A stretch of 64,000 nt of DNA from Lantana camara (taxonomy: Eukaryota; Streptophyta; Magnoliopsida; Lamiales; Verbenaceae). The position numbers were made by a program, and so were the translations under genes. The notes beneath the pieces are model-generated. The model ran no database searches. It saw nothing but the letters and a program-made list of their open reading frames with translations, and was not told the origin of the DNA. The number at the start of each line of letters is the position of its first letter. Positions within the stretch are counted from its first letter, which is position 1. Positions 1-11,854 of this stretch are shown piece after piece. The stretch is from assembly GCA_037501455.1 (NCBI GenBank), contig CM074856.1:90966001-91030000 (forward strand), read 5' to 3'.

Positions 1-1839
1 GTTAGGAATTCAATATAACAGTTATAACTCAAATATAACAAGTTTACAATTATAGAATAAACAAACAATGGCATTCAAATCATTTAAATTGAGGTGAAAG
101 CGAAATAGGTGTCACATAAATTCCATAATCTCATATAGATCAACCACTATATATTATATTAATAATATATATGTATATATATCTATATATATACATATAT
201 ATATAGATATATTATGTATGTTATATATATATATATACATATATTAGTACGTACACACACACACATGTACAAAAACACAATCACACATGCATGCATCTCT
301 TACAATACAATATATATATATATACCACACAGTAACACCCACAAGCACAAAATAAATCAGTTAAGGAGCAAACTGGCAGCCAAAATAAGTCATAAACATG
401 CAACAGGCTATCTCCCCGCCCGGGGAGATTCTCTTTGCAATTTTCCCCACCCGGGGAAACCAGCAGAACCTTCCAGTAGCATTCATGGCAAAGTCCCCGG
501 TCGGGAACTTCTCCCACGCAAATCTCCCCGCCCTGGGAGATTCATTCCAGTCGTGTAGCTGCTGAAAACGAAGCTTATCCCCTGTTTCAGACACTCTACA
601 ATAAAAGTAACAAACCAGGCAAGGAAGGCAGCAAAAAACATGCAACAGCAGCCACAAAATGCGGGCAAAAATAGCCCTTCACGAAAGCACACAGCAACGA
701 CAACAAAAGAACCAACAAAACCCATGAAACCTTCAAGCTTTAAGTTCATAAAAAAATGGTGGGGCTTCATACACTTCATGAACATCAAATTCAAGCATAA
801 ATACACATAAAAGTAGCAATATGGATCATGTATCAGGCCTTGGTTCACTTAAAAACGCACTCAAAGTCATGGATTCAAATTAGAAGAGAAAACCTAACTA
901 TTCACTTCAAGGATCAAAACTCAATCAAACATGGCTTAGATTCTAAATTTCTTGGATGGAAACAATCAAATAAACATGTCGATATCAAATATGTACTTAC
1001 CCTTTGAATTTGGTTGAGTTTGGAAGAGATTGGAGCTCAAAATCTCCAAGTTTGGCAAAATGGCGAGATAGAACTGGAGAGCAGGGGTTTGACTTAGTTT
1101 TTCTCTTATGTGATGAGTGTGGATTGAAATGGGGTGGTTAGGGCTGATAGAGGGTTAATTTAGGTTTCCAAAAAGTCCAACCATGGTTAATTTGGATAAG
1201 TATGGTGAAAGTTATGAGGAAAATAGCTAAGTGTGGCAGTTTGGCGGCCGAGTCACTTTTCGGTCAAATTTCGGGGGTTCAATAGGCTTAGAAAAATATG
1301 AGGCTAGGTTCATTAAACCCAAATCTTCGATACAAGTCCAACGAAGTTGACGGAACTCAAATCCGAGTTCCCGAGCTCAAGATATCACATACGGAACCAA
1401 GGGTGCGTTAATTGCACGTTAGCCCCAATTTGGTTCCACAACTCAAATTAAATTCGTTACCACGTCAAACGAGATCAAAAACATGAAACGAGTATATAGA
1501 TATGTTCATAAACTTAAATCTATGACATACTAAATTTTCACGAAATTTCGATTTCAAATCATATGAGAACGAAGCGCGATTAAAACACTCATGAGCAAAG
1601 CATTTACAATTTCATAACATTCCAAATTGAATAATAAAAATTAAATTCCATTTTAATTTAAATATAAAAGTCAACGATTAATTTTGAAATTAATTATATG
1701 TAATTAAAGATATAATTAATTAACACTTTAACATTTAATTATAAAATTAATTATACAAAATACTTATAAACAATTAATTCGCGCAATTTGGTAAACACAT
1801 ACGTCATACTTGTACAAATGAAAAAACCGGGGCGTTATA
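1..1839 (-). repeat. LTR J, partial (Ty3/gypsy type, left end off window)
   Basis: This is the 5' part, in element sense, of a minus-strand LTR. The plus-strand sequence ends in GGGGCGTTATA at 1829-1839, matching the GGGGCGTTACA terminus of solo LTR H (to 11282); in sense this is the usual start TGTAACGCCCC with one change. The block around 1320-1440 is clearly related to 10660-10810 in H. A palindrome cluster lies at 410-542. AT-rich simple sequence occupies about 150-340. No protein-coding signal was found; the small ORFs here are short, overlapping and without motifs. The abutting sequence at 1840 is a different LTR (K) on the other strand, so J probably inserted into K. The matching target duplication would lie off the left edge. 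Confidence 0.75.
410..542. promoter_or_regulatory. Palindrome cluster in LTR J (4 units)
   Basis: There are four imperfect palindromes of about 18-22 bp. They lie at 410-429 (ATCTCCCCGCCCGGGGAGAT, 9-bp arms), 442-459 (TTTCCCCACCCGGGGAAA), 491-510 (AAGTCCCCGGTCGGGAACTT) and 521-542 (arms AATCTCCC/GGGAGATT). Centres are about 31-50 bp apart. Five other LTR types in the window have the same layout with different palindromes. Function is unknown; binding of a dimeric factor or RNA pairing are inferences. Confidence 0.6.
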
Positions 1840-2437
1840 AATGCGAGGCTCTTCCATCAGTGGAGTAGACGATGGATATGATTCTGTTTTTCTATTTTGT
1901 TATGATATGAGGAGTAAAGGTTGGAAACTCGTACTAGCCGAGCATGTGATATGTTATGGAAATTATGAATCAGGATATAATCTTTTTTAAAATGCTTTCT
2001 AAACTTATATCTATTTGGGTTATTTTGAAATGTTTTGGTATGCAATACCTATCCTCGGTTCATGAGTCCACCCTTTTGCTTTGTGCTATGCTCTATATAT
2101 ACATATATTGTGGGTGTGCGTTAGCCCCCTCACTCAGTCAGTTTACTGATCCCTCATTTTATCTTTTATTTGCAGGTTGTCTTTTGGCTTGAGCTAGGCG
2201 GAACTGAGTCTTCTAAGTCACACTTGTCAGTCTAGTCGGTGTTAGGATGCATTTGTTGCATACTCTACTTATGTTATGTATTTACATTTCACACTTGGAG
2301 TATATGTTTTATGATATACTTAGACTTGAACCTATGTGGGGTTAGTAAGCTAGTACTTGGATGATGTTGGATATTTTGATGATACTTATGCTGGTTTATT
2401 ATGTTGGATTATGAAATGATATTCGGGACTAGGTATC
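1840..2437 (+). repeat. LTR K fragment (3' half, plus strand)
   Basis: This is a piece of a plus-strand gypsy LTR. It carries in order the marks seen near the 3' end of the E LTR (50840-50910): a CCCTCACT tract, a hairpin (2134-2149), a TTTGCAGGT motif near 2169 and GCTAGGCGG near 2193. It is cut on the left by LTR J and on the right by LTR I at 2438, so neither terminus is present. It appears to be the oldest layer here. No coding sequence was seen. Confidence 0.6.
2134..2149 (+). promoter_or_regulatory. LTR hairpin, K
   Basis: TCAGT and ACTGA form a 5-bp stem around the loop CAGTTT, directly after CCCCCTCAC. It is one of eight related hairpins at the same relative place in different LTRs. 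Role unknown. Confidence 0.5.
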
Positions 2438-2842
2438 TGTAGCACCCGATACGTTAGGATGCCACATCCCCCGCACTATAGATGGTCCACATACGAAATG
2501 GAGAATCCGTACATAAACCAAACGTATAGCGAATGGGTGACAATAAAAAAAACACTTCTATCTAGGCGGGACTAACCCCAAACCAAGTAAATCAAGGCAT
2601 AACAACTTAAGCAGAAACATAATATATACTATCCATCAAAAGCATATACAACTAAGAGTACCTATTAATCGACTTTTTCAACCATAACAATATATACAAT
2701 CCTTAGAAGTAGCAAATTACGTCATAAGTATCCATATGAAACAATAATGTGAAGGTGTACTATGCTAGACACAAATTAAAGACTCTAATGGACTCTAATT
2801 CCCGCCTAGCACACACCTGCAAAACACTGAAAGGTGGAGGCG

Positions 2843-2861
2843 TCAGTCTATGGAAGACTGA
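2843..2861 (-). promoter_or_regulatory. LTR hairpin, I
   Basis: The 7-bp stem TCAGTCT/AGACTGA surrounds a 5-nt loop, next to GTGAGGGG. It starts about 405 bases from the LTR end, the same relative position as in H, E, A and G. Confidence 0.6.
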
Positions 2862-3811
2862 GTGAGGGGTTTAATAAATATAAGCACAATTATCACACAA
2901 GTCATAACCTCGGGTAAGGTTTTACAAAAGAGTCAATATAGGTTCAACAAGAATATAAACATCGCCCGAGATTACAACTATCAAGTTTAACAATTAGTTC
3001 AATTTCAGTCAATCAGTGGCCCAGCGAGTGAGGGCAAGTCTCCAACCTTTACTCCGACAGTGTACAATAATTAGATTATCAATTGATTAGGTGATCATGC
3101 AAGTATTACAGTGTAATCAGTCAATAGCAATTTCAGTAACCCTTTTCCTTCGGGTGATGGTTGGGTTTGCAAGGCCCAAACCATCCAGTCTCATTGAGCA
3201 TCGGGTATATGAATCCCATGCCCGGAACTCTTTCCTCCACCAATCTCCTGGTGGATTCAGGGGGTCATCCCAAAATGGTGAGGATAGCGCAAGAGTTACC
3301 CGCCAGCCCTTGCTTCCCCGGTTGGCTCAATACACTACCCTCGGGCCCACGGTGCAGTACAATATACTCGCCAAAATACGGTGGTTCAATACAATAAATA
3401 AGGTGCATTTTCAATCCTTTGAGGTTTGATGAAGAGTTACATATATATAGAGATACATTTTTTCCAAAAATCCACATAAAGATTTTAAGGGTACTATGTA
3501 TCTAGAATTAAACCTCACCAGTAGTGACAAAAATAGAACAAGGATACAGCCTACGGTGTCTGCTCCTCGTCACCAGGAAGCTGGTCTGTGCAAGAAAGAC
3601 AAGTGTACGTGAGACACGACCCTTACGAACCAATCAAGACGAACGACGTAATCATGAATCAATATGTCGTGCATTGACAATTATGGAGTGTCATGATCAT
3701 ATTTATGCGAAAAATGGGCATATAATAGCAAGTATCGATCATTTAGAGGCTTAGAAACGGAATTGGAAAAGTAAATATAATGCAGAAAATCATGAACACC
3801 TTCTGGAGCAT

Positions 3812-4035
3812 GGGAACGGCCGTCCGGGTTTCAATGTAAAATGGGAATGGCCGTTCCCGACTCCCCGAAATGATCCCGCGCGTCTGTAAGAAAATGGCTA
3901 TTTTGGCACTTAGGAACAGCTGTTCCGGCCGTAGGCCAAAACTGGGAATGGCCGTTCCCAGTCTCGCGCCAGATCATTCAAAAAGGGTGGGAACGACCGT
4001 TCCGAAAATGAACTGGGACGGGAATGGCCATTCCC
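3812..4035. promoter_or_regulatory. Palindrome cluster in LTR I (6 units)
   Basis: Six palindromes share the pattern GGGAAnGGCCnTTCCC. They lie at 3812-3828 (degraded), 3843-3858 (GGGAATGGCCGTTCCC), 3913-3926 (GGAACAGCTGTTCC, perfect), 3943-3960, 3989-4003 (GGGAACGACCGTTCC) and 4020-4035 (GGGAATGGCCATTCCC, perfect). The layout matches the clusters in J, D, H, B and E, but the arm sequence is specific to this family. Confidence 0.65.
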
Positions 4036-4821
4036 ATTATGCAGATGATGCAGAGCAGAGCAGCAAAACAGGGGAAAGCTCGAACCAATATCAAAAATAA
4101 CCAAATGACCAAGTAAAACTCCCAAATCCGTTCAAATCATGAAATAAACATATTTAGGTACTTATAGTTCAATAAAATCCAATATAACCACTCATATGAA
4201 GCTTTAATCACCAAGAATCATCACTTTCAAACCCATATATGAGTTCATCAACTAAGTCCATAAACTTCATGATTTAAGCATCAAATTCAAGTTCAAAGCC
4301 TAGGATCATGCTTCCACCAACTAAAACACCAATTATCCATTCCAAACCATAACCTTAGCTTCAACAATTCAATTCAAAAATTCACACAAGTAGCTCATAT
4401 ATACCTTGAAAGAAAGAGAGAAGAAAAGAGATGAAGATATAGAGATGGTTGAGCTTCAAAGTCCTAAATTTTCCGAAAAATAGCTTGAAGATGATGAAAC
4501 CTCTTCTCCTTCTTCTTGGGGTGCATCGAGAGAAATGGAAGCAAGGGAGTAAAGTGTTTGTGTTGTGTATGAAATGAAAATGAGAGCCATTACGTGATTG
4601 CTGCAATTAAAGGATGAAATGCCCCAAATTGCAATTAAGTCCCCCAAGTTATTAAGTAATGTAATTAATTTCTAGCTTATGAAATGTGATCAATTAAATC
4701 CAATTCAAATTCATGCAATTAAGTCCTCACATTTAAAGGGATGATCAATTAAGGACATATAGGCAATTAGATCATATTCGCCAATTAAGTCACGTTCGGT
4801 AATTAATTCACGTATCAATCA

Positions 4822-4921
4822 AAGGTAGGATCTCAGTTTCGTCAGGCTAGTATTTACTTAATTGAGACACGTGAAATACATTATGAATCCCCGTAAGGCT
4901 TGGCGTAGGTCCAACCAATAT
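4822..4921 (-). pseudogene. Integrase C-terminal scrap of element I
   Basis: On the minus strand these bases align with the integrase C-terminal region of element A around 17930-18025, the part that reads LPPSLTGIHNVFHVSQLRK there. The match is seen by nucleotide comparison: TGAAATACATTnTGAATCC is shared. The scrap has no intact frame. It stops exactly at 4921, where the D LTR begins with TGTAACGCC, so D most likely inserted into the integrase gene of I. The rest of I would lie beyond the right end of D and is not in the window. No function remains. Confidence 0.55.
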
Positions 4922-6146
4922 TGTAACGCCCCGACTTTTCAGTCGTACAGGTATGACTAATGTGATAATTATTGGCTCGTTAAATTCTTTAATTATACAT
5001 TTATATTTTTTTTGTTCTTCAATTTTGTTGCTAAATTCTTAATTATATGAAATTATTTGAAATGAATTCTTGAACGTTATGATTTACTTGAATTGTAGAG
5101 TGTCGTTTCTACGTGAATTGAATTCTGAATTTCGTGTAAATTTAATATGTTGAAGGTATGCGTGTTATGAAAGTGTATATATGCTCTTTTAACGTTTTCA
5201 GATTTATTTGATTGAGTTTTGAATTTATTTTATTTTTTGGGATCCAAACGGGGGCTAACGAGCAATTAACACACCCTTGGTTCTGTATATATGATATCTC
5301 GAGCTCGGGAACTCGGAATCGAGTTTCGTCACCTCCCTTGAAACCATATAGATGACTTGAAGACAATGGGACAAACCTCATGCCTTTTTAAGATCATTTA
5401 GATCCCCAAATTTTAATCGAAACGAGCATCTCGCGCGTAAAACGACCAACTATTGACTTTTCTCCAAGCTACGGCCCTAAATTACGTCCCTAAACCCTAA
5501 ACCCAAAACCTAAACCACTTGCATCACTCTCTCTCCCTCCCTATCAGCCCCAACCGACATCCCTCGCTCTCTCTCACAACCAAAATTCAGCCAAAAAGAA
5601 AGAAGAAGAAGGAAGAAGAAGAAGAAGAGGAAACCCATAGCAAACCCTTGGAGAAATTAAGCTCATCTCCCTATCTTTTCTCACTTTTTCTTGAAGGTAA
5701 GCTTATTTTTTATTAGTATAGCTCATTGTGATCATTTTATGTTGGATTTTGCATGATTTCATCCATTTATGAATTAGATTGGAAGAACATGATGAATAGT
5801 GGCTTTCTTGCAATTTTGATGATCAACTTGAATCCTTTGGATTTCCTTTGAATTGCATGACTAATATGTGTTCCTAAAACATGTAATTAGATGGACATGA
5901 ACTTGTTTTGCATGGTTGTTGAAGATTCTTGGACTTGCCATTGATGAAGCTTGGAGTTATGAATTTGATGATGAATTCTTGATGCTTTACTTGAAGTTCT
6001 TGATGCCTAATGTGATATAGCTTGTATATATGAATTCATGACATGAATTGGCATACTTTTGGGTTGAGTTTTATGTTGGTTATGTGTATTGTGGCTTGCA
6101 TCTCGTTTTTGCCCTGTTCTTCACGCATTTTTTATGTTGTAACTAT

Positions 6147-6265
6147 ATCCACGGCCGTGGATTTTCTTTTGAAAACAAATCCACATGCGTGGATATGGGG
6201 AAAGAAAATGGGGACTTTCGGCAATGAGATCCACAGACGTGGGTCTCAAATCCACGGCCATGGAT
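6147..6265. promoter_or_regulatory. Palindrome cluster in D 5' LTR (4 units)
   Basis: The units are 6147-6162 (ATCCACGGCCGTGGAT, perfect), 6179-6194 (ATCCACATGCGTGGAT), 6226-6247 (arms GAGATCCAC/GTGGGTCTC) and 6250-6265 (ATCCACGGCCATGGAT). The same four positions are palindromic in the 3' LTR (31363-31479), with different point changes. Confidence 0.65.
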
Positions 6266-7444
6266 CTTGTCCTGCAAACCTATTGTTCATTTTATGTCTT
6301 TTCGTACCTCTTTGCTTGCCTAATCTTGCCTTAATCTTCTTGTTATGATACTTTAACTTTGTTAACATGCATTTGGAGGTGTTATGATTGTTATATTAGA
6401 TTTATGACTTGATTTGGTATGAAACGTGGAAATTATAAACGGGGTATCCTCATGATTTACATGACTTACGTGAATATGTTATTTCATGGTATTATTCTAC
6501 CTCTTATGCATTCCATATCATATGCATAACATAGTCAAGCGTCGTATATGGTCATTTTGAGTCTCACACTACCTCTTTTGCACAGATTCGGGTTTGGTCG
6601 GAGACGAGGGCGACCTTTGAGGCTCTTACTTTTCTCCTTTTGTTGCTTCAAGGTGGGTTTTTCTTCTAATAGATATCTCAACCTATGTATAACCCCTTAT
6701 GTGAAAAGTGTTAAGCCAAAATGATATATATACATATAGAGAGTCTTTTCTCGAGTAAATGATTTTGAATGTAAGCCTTTATTTATGAAGTCCTACCCTA
6801 TGTTTTAGCGAGAACATGTTTATGAATGCACGGGACTGGAACTTAGTACATGCAGCTATCCGGGGAGACATGGGCCAACGGTGATCCTATGTACTAGTTC
6901 CTAACTAACTACGGTGACACCGGACCTCACTAGGAGATTAGTGGGGAATGGGAGCTGAGTGCCCTTGGGGGATTCATGTACCCCCATTGGCCTATGTATG
7001 GACCGGTGGTCGAGGCTTGTAATCCCGTCCACCACCCGGAGAAAACAGGTGTATATGTATGATTATGAATCGTATGAATGTGCACAAATAAGATATGTAT
7101 GATAACGAATGAAATTATGATTATGAATACACAAGGTGTTGGTTGGAGATAATGTACGCCCACTCACCGGGCCATGAAACCTTATGAATAATTATGAACG
7201 AATATGATAGTCGTAATCCCATTGATGTTTTCTTTGTTTTGCCCACTTAGGAAATTCTATCAAACTTCACACAGGATTAGGGTTTGCATGAATGTGCTTA
7301 AATTCTGTGATATTACTTATTATGCCCCGTTTTATACCCACCAATCTCCTTTGGACTGAACCCAGTTTGTTTTCAGTTGTTTTGTGCAAGTGATAGGAGG
7401 AGCTATGTGGGAATTCGAGTCATGTACTTGAGCCTTGTATTCAT

Positions 7445-7449
7445 GTCTA
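7445..7449. repeat. Target-site duplication of H, left copy (GTCTA)
   Basis: GTCTA directly precedes TGTAGCACC of H and is repeated perfectly at 11283-11287. The D LTR sequence continues across the pair. Confidence 0.85.
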
Positions 7450-7906
7450 TGTAGCACCCCGCACGAGAGGCACCACATCCCCCGCACTATGGCTCAACAC
7501 GAGTAACGAAACAGTAAATCCGTACCCGTATCAAACCATAGCGAACGGGAGACAAACAAAAAAAAACCTTCCTAAGCCAGGCGGAACTAGACCCTGCAAT
7601 GATAATCAACCAACAAAATATGATGCATCAACATACTTAATTCAAACATACAAATCATAAGTATAATTGGGCACTTCAGGCCTCTTTCAAAATCATAGCA
7701 AAACTCAGTAAAACCAATTTCATAATAAATACATAGGTATCCAATTTCACGATATAACTGAAATGAATTATACATAATTCCAATACAGATGCGAATGCCG
7801 AGACTCTCCTAGCCTAACTCGACCCACTTACAAACTCCAAACACCTCCGCCTAGCTCGAGACTCCAAAGTCAAACCTGCACACTAAAGTGTTGGGGAGGG
7901 AGAGGG

Positions 7907-7925
7907 TCAGTCTCTAGAAGACTGA
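7907..7925 (-). promoter_or_regulatory. LTR hairpin, H
   Basis: TCAGTCT/AGACTGA forms a 7-bp stem with loop CTAGA, followed by GTGAG. It lies about 460 bases from the LTR terminus. The arms match those of I, but the loop differs. Confidence 0.6.
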
Positions 7926-9340
7926 GTGAGCAGGAGCGATACATATATATAAACATGCACATGCAAGTCATAAATCCCGAGCAAGGCTTTATTTGAAATA
8001 GTTCCCACTAAGGGTAAGAAAATAGATAAACAATGCTCGAACTTTACGACTAAGTCATATTGAATTCATTACATTCATAAATCATACATAAATATAAGGC
8101 TCGGCGAGTGAGCGTGCACAATCTCCAACCAAACTCCGACCGTGTACGACAAATATCAATAATATGTTAATTAGGTGTTCATGCGATATATCATAATACA
8201 TGCAGACCATATATCATAAATCATAATCGTTTGGGCAATCCGTGTCCCGGCCTTCCCGCACGGTGCATAATCATAACATAACATATATATAAGAAAAGGC
8301 GTAAATCATAACCAACCTTCTTCCTCCGGGTGGTGGACGGGTTAGCAAGACCCGACCACCTCAGACATAGGCCAATGGGGTTTCATGACTCCCCCAAAGG
8401 CACTCAGCTCCCATTCCCCGCTAAATCTCCTAGCGAGGGCCGGTATCACCGTAGTTTGGTTGGGACTAGTATATGGGATCCCCGTCAGCCCTTGCTTCCT
8501 CGGTTAGCCACATATACTAAGTCCCGGGGCCTGTACAATCAGAAATCAGAAATGTGTCTCGCCAAACAATCAATTCATAAGTACATATCATAATTCATAA
8601 ATCATTTGAAAAGGGTTTACTCGATAACTTCCTTTGAAAATCATATATATATAATCATAAGGTTTTGGCCAAAGCTTTTCACATAAGGGTTGTAGGGTTT
8701 GTTACATAGCTAAAACAAAAACCACCCTCACCTTAACCGTGACGAAACAAGGAACGAGTACCAAGTGCTCGAAGGATCAAGATCTCTCCACCCTGGAGAT
8801 AAACTGAACAAAGACAACAAGACGTGTTCGTGAGACTCGAGACTCTCAATGAACCATATATGACGCACGGCAATGCTCAAGCATGATATGAAGGCATAAA
8901 GATCCTATTAAGTCATGAAAATCATATAACCAATTCATTCACTTGTTCGATCATAAATCATTCAAATTCTTCAATTCATATATCCAATCAATTTATTTCA
9001 AGAACTCAAATAGGAGCATAGAACATATTCAAGCTCTCCCAACAAGCTACTATATACCTCACATTACATAAGATAGCATATTTCCAAGGCTTGACAACAA
9101 GAAGAAATCATATGATATGGAAAATAAGTTATGCGATTCATAAACGACATATAAACACACATAAACGGCATTACGTAAAAGCATGCCTATAACACATCAA
9201 AAAGCCATGAAATTACACCATATTACTCCTAACATATAGTAAAACAAGTTCATAGTTCAACACAAAAGGAGATAAAGCCATTCAAGAGGTGAAACAAATC
9301 AAAAACCGAAAAGGAAGCAACACGGACTGCACAGGGGAAG

Positions 9341-9465
9341 GGACACGGGGGTGTCACCAACCCTAGCCAAACTGAGCCATGGGCGTGGCTCAGTACAGAG
9401 CTGCCCAGAAGGTGTGACACGCCCGTGTCTCACTCTTATGAGTAAATGAGACACGGGGGTGTCAC
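9341..9465. promoter_or_regulatory. Palindrome cluster in LTR H (4 units)
   Basis: The units are 9342-9355 (GACACGGGGGTGTC), 9371-9394 (arms ACTGAGCCA/TGGCTCAGT, 9 bp each), 9416-9429 (GACACGCCCGTGTC) and 9450-9463 (GACACGGGGGTGTC). The second unit has a different sequence from the other three yet is the best palindrome, which argues that the symmetry itself matters. Confidence 0.65.
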
Positions 9466-11282
9466 GGTACAGAACTAAAACCGTTCACAAGGTTTTCCGG
9501 CCAAACTGAACCCATACCAAATCAATCCAAAAACATACCAAATGAACTCCAAATTCTCTGAAACTTAATATACAACACTTTTAGCATGTTATGAACATTT
9601 TTCATTTAGAGTGCAAAGGCTAAATCACACGTTAAGATCATCGAATCCATGCAACAAAACTGGGTCGCCAAAATCGCACATATGAACCCTAATGATTCTA
9701 TCATGCCTTGATCAAGTACTTAGGGCTTGAATTTGGATCTGAAACTTTGGGGAATGCATGCTAACATACTAACTAATGTACATCATATATATGCAAAATG
9801 GCACAATTTAAAGCACATTAGGGTGACCAACAACCACACATAGGCAAAAGCAACAAATCTGTCATGGGGCATGCATAAAAACAGGCCATGTATTTCGGTT
9901 TTGAGGCTTCAAATGGAACCAAATACTTGAAACATGAATGCTAACATATATAACAATGAGTGTACATCAACTCCAAGCAATTTCACACGAAATGGAGACC
10001 ATTTGATCAAGCAACAACACAATATTTCATACAACAGTTCGAAAACAGGGAAAGTAGTTTGATCATCAAGTTTGGAGCTCCATATCTCGTAATTTCATAA
10101 AAGGAGCAAGAGATGAAATCCTCCTAACATCATATACTATCAGTTGAGAAAGAAATTGGCCAAGAAATAAGCTCATATACTCATTTACAAGCAAGGAAAT
10201 CAGCTACACAAGCAAATAGGTCACTAGAACAAAAATCCCTAAAAGTTCATACCAAACTCATAATTCAAACCCTAATCAATTCTGATCCAAATCATGTTGT
10301 AAGGAGATGAAATCAAGTATAATAGAGTAGAGAAGACATAAATATTCATACCTTAAAGATTTGGTGAAGAAAAATGGTGATTTGAGCTCAAAATCACAAA
10401 GGATGGCCAAGGTTTTCTTCCTTTCTTCTCTTCTCCTCTCTCGTTCAGCTCCAGCTGCAAGAGGAGATATTTTGGCTCGGTTTTTCAGAGGTAAAGGGGT
10501 AGTAGAAGGCTTAACCCATGGTACAAAAGTCATGGTTAAGGTATGGTTAGGTTAGGTTAAGTAAAAAGGGTCCCACCATGAAGACTAGTCAACATAAAGA
10601 GCTCTTCTTGCACGAGTTATCCGTTACGGTTGGATTTCGGAGGTCTTAATGATTTCAAAAAGGTATGAGGCTTGTTCCATTGTCTCCGAATCGTCGATAC
10701 GAAGGCAACGGAGGTGTCGGAATTCGAATCCGAATTCCCGAGCTCAAGATATCACGCACGGAACCAAGGGTGCGCTAAGTGCTCGTTAGCCCCCGATTTG
10801 GTTCCACAATCAAAATTAAATCCATTAACACGTCAAATAAATCTGAAAACATAAATCGAGCACATAGGCATGTTCATAACACACATATATACGACATACT
10901 AAATTTCCATACCAATCCGATATCATTACATATATGAACAAAGCACAAATAGAACACTCATGCGCATGAACGAATTCATATTGTTATAAATAATTTACTA
11001 AAACTTAAATTCCATATTAATTAAATTAAAACCAACTAATAACATGTTGAAATTAATTAACGAAATTACCGAAATAGTTAAGGTAACATGAAACCTTAAT
11101 TAAGAAATTAAACACTAAATATCAAAGTAAAATAAAATGAATTAAATTAGAGTAACAATAGCTTACAGTTTAAATCAAATAAAAACACTTATAAACAATT
11201 AATCATATAATTAAATAATTAAGTCGCGAAATTTATAAACAAATACACCACATTATTATAACCGAAAAACTGGGGCGTTACA

Positions 11283-11287
11283 GTCTA
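11283..11287. repeat. Target-site duplication of H, right copy (GTCTA)
   Basis: Perfect repeat of 7445-7449. The D LTR resumes directly after it. Confidence 0.85.
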
Positions 11288-11649
11288 GCTCTTCTCTTTT
11301 GGGTTACATACACTCATCACATTATGTATTATTATTTTGTTATGGAGCATTTATGTTTAGTTAGGCCGTGCAGGCCATGGATACTTAGATAGTACTTGTA
11401 TACCTATTTTGGAGCTTCATAGCTCATTGTATATAATATATGCTTGTTTGCTTCCGCATTTTAATGTTACTCTGATTTTCGTTATGTTTGGTTATTAAAT
11501 GGTTTAAGGGTTAGCTCCCGCCTAGCATAGCTTGGGCGTTTGTCCCCGTTCGCCATGATTTGGCATGTGTATGAACTTCCATTTCATATACGGGTCGGGT
11601 TTCGGTGCGGGGGATGTGGTACCTTACGCTCGGGTGCTACATCTTTATG

Positions 11650-11662
11650 TGGTATAAGAGCC
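11650..11662 (+). other. Primer-binding site of D
   Basis: TGGTATAAGAGCC lies 8 bases after the LTR end at 11641. It matches the usual plant initiator tRNA-Met primer site TGGTATCAGAGCC except for one C-to-A change. Confidence 0.8.
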
Positions 11663-11854
11663 AGGTTGCAAAACCTGGGCCCTCGTGTCGTGTTGAGTCA
11701 GTTTAAGTCGTACGGCTTTAGGAACAACTTGTCAACGTGTTGCATATGCATTCTTTATGTGTTTATGTGCTTTAAGTTTTGAATTTTGATTGAATTAATT
11801 GCACTTTCATGCATGGACTAAAAATAGCACGCATTTCAGTAGTTCTTTGACAGA

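Larger units (their letters stand above)
2438..4821 (-). repeat. LTR I, 3' LTR of a minus-strand gypsy element, truncated
   Basis: It begins TGTAGCACCC at 2438, the reverse complement of the GGGTGCTACA terminus in the D and E LTRs. The next 150 bases align with the reverse complement of the E LTR end, including the GCGGGGGATGTGG and CTAGGCGGG blocks. A hairpin is at 2843-2861 and six palindromes at 3812-4035. The expected other terminus (GGGGCGTTACA) is not found. Sequence related to integrase begins near 4822 instead, so the LTR 5' end (in sense), polypurine tract and chromodomain segment appear deleted. The exact right edge is uncertain by some tens of bases. Confidence 0.65.
7450..11282 (-). 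mobile_element. Solo LTR H (gypsy, minus strand, 3.8 kb)
   Basis: It begins TGTAGCACCCCGCAC and ends ACTGGGGCGTTACA, a 5'-TGTA...TACA-3' LTR read on the minus strand. GTCTA duplications lie on both sides and there is no internal region, which defines a solo LTR left by LTR-LTR recombination (established mechanism). It contains a hairpin (7907-7925), a palindrome cluster (9341-9465) and a block around 10660-10810 shared with J, D and B. The remaining stretches (about 7930-9340 and 9470-10650) are AT-rich LTR sequence with no recognisable coding capacity. H inserted into the D 5' LTR. Confidence 0.85.
4922..11641 (+). repeat. D 5' LTR (interrupted by solo LTR H)
   Basis: It starts TGTAACGCCCCGAC at 4922 and ends GGGTGCTACA at 11641. 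With H and one GTCTA copy removed it is about 2.88 kb. The start aligns with the 3' LTR at 30143. Inside are the block shared with J, H and B (about 5238-5390), a CT-rich then purine-rich stretch (about 5520-5635, longer than at 30825-30846 in the 3' LTR), and the palindrome cluster 6147-6265. No convincing TATA box was found. The 101-codon ORF at 6043-6348 is discussed among the rejected items. Confidence 0.85.

Noticed and set aside
4812..4816. GTATC matching 2433-2437 as a target-site duplication for I
   Set aside because: The LTR would end in TTCAC rather than TACA, and the sequence after it is integrase on the minus strand, not a continuation of K. A 5-base match here is likely chance.
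6043..6348. A 101-codon ORF in the D 5' LTR, also open in the 3' LTR (31257-31562)
   Set aside because: The two copies differ at about 17 residues with only a few silent changes, so there is no sign of protein selection. It overlaps the palindrome cluster and has no known motif. Open by chance.
9300..9700. A host gene or promoter between the LTR features of H
   Set aside because: No coding signal and continuous LTR sequence; the local GC rise is due to the palindromes only.
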